A stretch of 32,559 nt of DNA from Fragilaria crotonensis (Eukaryota > Bacillariophyta > Fragilariophyceae > Fragilariales > Fragilariaceae): positions 1 to 32,559 of the forward strand of contig JAKSYS010000697.1 in NCBI GenBank assembly GCA_022925895.1, written 5' to 3'. Both the position numbers and the translations under genes were made by a program. Shown one piece after another: positions 29,070 through 32,559 of the stretch. The notes below the pieces were generated by a model. That model was not told the origin of the DNA and did not search any database. It was given only the letters and a program-made list of their open reading frames with translations. Position 1 is the first letter of the stretch. The number at the start of each line of letters is the position of its first letter.

Positions 29070-29780
29070 ATGTCAACCTTCAAGAAACTCGCGATCGTTG
29101 TTGGTTTGGGTAGGGGAGGCATTGGTGACAATCTGGCCAAGAAATTCTCCGCCGAAGGCTACAATGTGGCCATGGTAGCTCGATCCTCCCTCTCTCACCT
29201 CGAGGAGGCAATCCCGAACTCCAAATCGTATCAGTGCGACGCGGGCGACCCAGCTCAAGTTGCCGAGACAGTTGAGGCCATCAAGAAGGATATGGGAGAC
29301 AAAATTGACGCGCTCCTCTACAATGTTGGTTCTGGTGTCTTCCGTCCTTTCGCCGACACGTCGTACGAAGACTTTGAACTCTCTTGGCGCGTGGGACCAG
29401 CCGGAATCTTTGTGTGGACCAAGGCTTGTCTTCCATCCATGGGGCCAGGATCCAGCATTGGACTCACTGGGGCGACCGCGAGCTGGCGTGGAATGCCATA
29501 TGCATGTGCCTTTGCATCGAGCAAAATGGCGACCCGAGGATTGGCCCAGGCTCTGGCCCGCGATTTGGGTCCCACCAAGGGCATTCATGTCTTCCACGTT
29601 ATTATTGACGGAATTGTGAAGCTTGCAGGTTATAGTGGGGACAATCCAGATAATGAAATGCTTCATCCAGAAGATATTGCTGAAACCTTTTGGCAGCTTC
29701 ATCAGCAGCCTCCAAACTGCTGGACCCAGGAAACGCACGTTGCTGCCCAAGGAGCCTACGCGAATATTGCTTCAATCTAG
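29070..29780 (+). CDS. Short-chain dehydrogenase/reductase-like protein lacking the catalytic Tyr (236 aa)
   Basis: This is a Rossmann-fold protein of the SDR superfamily. The nucleotide-binding Gly motif is VGLGRGGIG (11-19), an Arg at 38 (MVARSS) suggests NADP(H) preference, and CDAG at 56-59 is the adenine-ring position. The usual NNAG is replaced by LYNVGSG (83-89). The catalytic region reads SIGLTGATASWRG, then FASSK (148-152): the Lys is present, but Phe148 stands where the catalytic Tyr of the YxxxK motif should be. The Ser position is occupied by a Thr (T133 or T136). I recall a subgroup of bacterial SDRs with FAxxK and a following GIHVAHVVIDG, which this protein matches (GIHVFHVIIDG at about 171-181). 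It may therefore have altered chemistry or only bind nucleotide. There is no targeting signal; it is probably cytosolic. Single exon. Confidence 0.92.
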   Translation: MSTFKKLAIVVGLGRGGIGDNLAKKFSAEGYNVAMVARSSLSHLEEAIPNSKSYQCDAGDPAQVAETVEAIKKDMGDKIDALLYNVGSGVFRPFADTSYEDFELSWRVGPAGIFVWTKACLPSMGPGSSIGLTGATASWRGMPYACAFASSKMATRGLAQALARDLGPTKGIHVFHVIIDGIVKLAGYSGDNPDNEMLHPEDIAETFWQLHQQPPNCWTQETHVAAQGAYANIASI

Positions 29781-29948
29781 ACAAATCCGAGTGCGTCGCA
29801 TACTTCTAAACTCTAAAATTCATGGATAACACCTTCCTTATTGATGCAGCATGCACTACGTCTGTCTCTTTTGTTTTGAGCATCGAGGACGCGAAAATTC
29901 AAGTCATACGACACATCTTTGACGATGGCGTGGCTAAATGATACTGTC

Positions 29949-31314
29949 TTACAGCTCAACCTCGTCAATGCAAGCATGATCGCATCCCTCAGACCAAATA
30001 TAACACGTTCTGTTGGGTTCTGGAATTTCCACTCCTCCATCTGTACAGATGGGGCGAACTTTACCCATACAACTTTCTGCAGCCAACTTGAGCCCTCGCT
30101 GTAGCGCTGCCATGTTCTTCTGAAATTCGACTGGATCCAGTGATGCGATAGTCCGATCCAAGGACTTATTCACTGCTTGGTACATCAGAATGTCGTTGGC
30201 GACAGTGAGTTTCCACTCATCCGATTCAAAGTACGCTTTCATATGGGGCGTCAAAAAGGATTTCATAATGAATATGCACGGTCGGCCATGCCAACCGTTG
30301 GAAAAGGTCCCAGAAGACCTCGCTCTCGTGTACAAGATTTCTTTGGTCGTCAAACCAAGCAGCATTTGAAACACCACTAAACTCTCATCCATGCGCTCCA
30401 TTATGGCAATAAAGTCGTAATCATCCAAAATATCCTGAACGACTCTGTTGGGGTCGTAGTTCAGCCCAAATTCATTGCTGGAAAGGCGCTGTCGGCGCAA
30501 CAGTTGTGTCGGACCCGGCTTGGGCGACCTTATTGCAATCTTTAAATCACGCACTGTTGCGTAGCCCACGGACTTGGCAAAATCAAGGTCGGATACGACT
30601 GTCCCATTGGGAACGTACTGTCGGGTGGAGAGCTGAGATAGGTAGTGATTGAAATATGCGGACCTCGCCATTTGGAGAAAATTGTCGTCTGTTGGTTCCT
30701 TTTGATAGGCAGTCACATCAAAATGAAAGAACTGGAGATATTAATCGGGCGGTGGGATCTCGAATGATGGAAAAGAGGAATGATTTTGTTCGGTCTCTCT
30801 TGCCGTATTGGTAATGTTTCGCTACGCCATGCATGGTTCGATGTTTGCACTTGTCAAATGTTCCTCCTTCTCGATGCATCTTGGCCCGATTATGCGCCAA
30901 TCTCAGGATGATGCCCACCATTGTGGTTGATCCAGTCTTGTGCGGTCTCTGAAACAGAATTCCTTCTGCAGCAGGAGTCTCTTTCATCAGGAGTGGTTCA
31001 CCTTTAAAGCAAGGAAATGGATGCTCGAATTTCGGAAAGACACGAGACGGGCCCGTGTATGGTTCAGTGATTATTGCAACAGATTTTTCTTTATATCTGT
31101 CTATTTTGCTTGCGCTCAGGCGGTGCGGAATTGAGTAAACAATTGCTGTGTCATTTGGTTCGATGGTTATTGGTATGGAATGAATCACCGAAGCGAGTGT
31201 CCAAGTAATGCATGCTGTGATGACAACTATCAGGGAACTTGAATGCCACGGCAGTGATGTCTGTCTTTTCTCAGGTACACGAATTATTGCTTTGTCCTTC
31301 CTTGACCTCGCCAT
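29949..31314 (-). pseudogene. Golgi-type sulfotransferase with an internal frameshift
   Basis: The gene reads in two frames: 31314 down to about 30736 (193 residues), then 30734 down to 29949 (261 residues). Together they would make about 454 aa. The first part has a single hydrophobic anchor (about 27-47), as in type II Golgi enzymes. The PAPS 5'-phosphosulfate loop FQRPHKTGSTT (121-131) and the 3'-phosphate motif SIIRDPTARLIS (182-193) follow. Directly after that motif one extra C (complement of base 30735) shifts the frame and brings a stop after SPVLSF. The other frame continues at once with the expected FFHFDVT, then IMERMDESLVVFQMLLGL and a Cys-rich end. The pattern resembles galactose-3-O-sulfotransferases, which sulfate cell-surface glycans. 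It could be a recent pseudogene, an allele, or an assembly error; no splice donor rescues it. Confidence 0.82.
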
Positions 31315-31683
31315 ATTATTGGAGTAATGAACTGGAAATCTATTCTGACTGATGACTGATACCTGTAATACTTTTCTTCATTGTGTTTATTTCCGTTGAG
31401 CCTGTAATTTTAAGTTTTAACCAGTCTGGGGGGCTGCCGTTGGCCGCGTATTGAATGTCGTAGTGTTGTACTGTCGTAGAGGAGGAAGGTCTGGCAACGC
31501 ACCTTTGTTCGGTATGTTTTGCTTGTAGAAGCTACGAGACAAAATCTGATTTTGCCGGACCTTCCCAGGATCTGTTGATAGTACATGTAGTGTATGTTGT
31601 ACGATTTTTTTTTGACGGTGCGACTTCATGGTTCTGACACGTATGACAAAGACTACGTCGCGACAACGTCGCGACAGTAATAT
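31315..31683. other. Region upstream of the sulfotransferase
   Basis: No gene is seen. It includes the sulfotransferase promoter and, at 31421-31500, the sequence CCAGTCTGGGGGGCTGCCGT with GTCGTAGAGGAGG, which recurs in altered form at 32020-32076. It therefore belongs to the repeat block that fills the end of the window. Confidence 0.45.
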
Positions 31684-32019
31684 GTAGTTTTCTACTGCAA
31701 AATTTGTACCACATTAGAATCTGGAATTCAAAACACATTTTCCAGTATTTCTAGACAGATTGAACAAACTGGATATGGCATTAACGGAGTACTTGTACAT
31801 AAAACTTTTGTCCTTTCTACACAACGATTCGTACCAAGTTATACAATATACATTGCTGTACACAGTGAAAGATTTCTTCCGTGTAGGTTTCTACTGAAAA
31901 ATTTGTACCATGTACTTTTCTACCGCAAATGCTACGTCAGTACGTGGATTAAAAAATAAATATATACGATTACTTTTGAAAATACAGTACGACAATATCT
32001 GAGTTATTTTAGGTATATA
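31684..32019. repeat. Direct repeat, copy 1 (about 335 bases)
   Basis: It begins with GTAGTTTTCTACTGCAAAAT and ends with TTATTTTAGGTATATAC. The same order of blocks is found in copy 2: TCTGGAATTCAAAA, TTTCTAGACAGAT, GGATATGGCATTAACGGAGT, ACACAACGATTCGTACCA, CTACCGCAAATGCTACGTCA. Only scattered substitutions and small indels separate the copies. It has no coding capacity that I trust. It could be a satellite-like unit or a decayed non-autonomous element; no terminal inverted repeat or target-site duplication was recognised. Confidence 0.85.
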
Positions 32020-32212
32020 CCAGTCTGGGGGGCGGCCATTGGCCGCGGTTGTTGCACGACGGTAGAGGAGGTCTGGTAAGATCTATACAGAGTACGGAGT
32101 ACGATTGAAAAATTTGTACCACGTTATAAGCATTGGAATCTGGAATTCAAAATATATTTTCCATGGAATCTGGAATTCAAAATATGTTTTCCAGTACTCT
32201 GGACATTGGACA
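32020..32212. repeat. Repeat linker with shortened relatives of the flanking units
   Basis: It begins with a second copy of CCAGTCTGGGGGGCGGCCAT followed by GACGGTAGAGGAGG (compare 31421-31500). It then carries two successive short copies of GGAATCTGGAATTCAAAATA with a TTTTCCA end (32134 and 32164 onward). These are partial duplications of the block at the head of the large repeat. Confidence 0.75.
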
Positions 32213-32543
32213 TGTAGTTTCTACTGCAAAATTTGTACCACGGAATCTGGAATTCAAAATACATTTTCCAGTATTTCTAGACAGATCGAACAAACTGGAT
32301 ATGGCATTAACGGAGTACTTGTACATAAAATTGTTGTCCGTTCTACACAACGATTCGTACCACGTTATACAATATACATTTCTGTACACAGTGTAAAAAG
32401 TTTTCATGTAGATTTCTACTGCAAAATTTGTACCATGTACTTTTCTACCGCAAATGCTACGTCAGTACGTGGATTAAAAATAACTATAAACGATTACTTT
32501 CGAAAATACAGTACGACAATATCTGGAGTTATTTTTAGGTATA
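32213..32543. repeat. Direct repeat, copy 2 (about 330 bases)
   Basis: It is the close relative of copy 1, shifted by about 528 bases, from GTAGTTTCTACTGCAAAATT to TTATTTTTAGGTATACAT. The short motif CTACTGCAAAATTTGTACCA occurs at both the start and middle of each copy, so the unit itself is built from a smaller duplicated element of about 200 bases. Open frames across the copies are products of the repeat. An AATAATAATAAT run follows at the window edge. Confidence 0.85.
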
Positions 32544-32559
32544 CATAATAATAATAATG

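Noticed and set aside
29073-29750. A 225-codon frame antisense to the SDR-like gene
   Set aside because: It mirrors the strongly conserved SDR sequence and has no recognisable domain.
30720-30800. An intron explaining the sulfotransferase frame break
   Set aside because: A CCAG acceptor-like string is present at the break, but no GT donor lies nearby that would keep the conserved RDPTARLIS and FFHFDVT blocks, which are adjacent in the family.
31400-32559. An LTR retrotransposon in the terminal repeat block
   Set aside because: No reverse transcriptase or integrase frame, primer-binding site or terminal TG/CA pair was recognised; direct repeats alone are not enough.

Overview
The window is nuclear DNA of a photosynthetic stramenopile, most probably a diatom (perhaps pennate; species not determined). 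Three things point there. Two organelle-type enzymes start with a signal peptide followed by an ASAFAP-like cleavage motif (TAF-QP in the methionine aminopeptidase, DAW-SP in the cysteinyl-tRNA synthetase), the entry tag for secondary red plastids. The genes have few, short GT-AG introns of about 60 to 160 bases. The first gene belongs to a family of short proteins I associate with diatoms.

Layout. Positions 1-14300 hold housekeeping genes: a diatom-type conserved protein (+), the beta subunit of a clathrin adaptor complex (-, two exons), plastid-type CysRS (+), an unknown Ser/Asp-rich protein (-), a coiled-coil protein ending in a SUMO-interacting motif (+), mitochondrial ribosomal protein uL4 (-) and a plastid type I methionine aminopeptidase (+, four exons). 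Between about 15600 and 28500 lies the remarkable part: three large paralogous five-exon genes on the + strand (here A, B and C; 881, 834 and 871 aa). Each encodes a secreted protein with two tandem modules, each module a cupredoxin domain with a complete-looking type-1 copper site followed by a DUF305 helical domain. Each protein ends in a completely different tail: acidic Asp/Ser in A, basic in B, Lys/Ser/Met in C. A membrane-anchored cyclophilin gene sits between B and C. After the array come a short-chain dehydrogenase-like gene lacking the catalytic Tyr (+), a Golgi-type sulfotransferase broken by a one-base frameshift (-), and a block of imperfect direct repeats to the end of the window.

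How it fits together. The array looks like a locally expanded system for handling copper outside the cytoplasm, built by an internal module duplication, then gene duplication, then gene conversion. B is a mosaic: one part of its second module is nearly the same as C and the next part is closest to A. Domain calls come from motif recognition; no search was run. Several intergenic stretches are dense in GTAC/AGTACT/GGTACC strings. I saw no tRNA, rRNA, CRISPR array or intact transposase.
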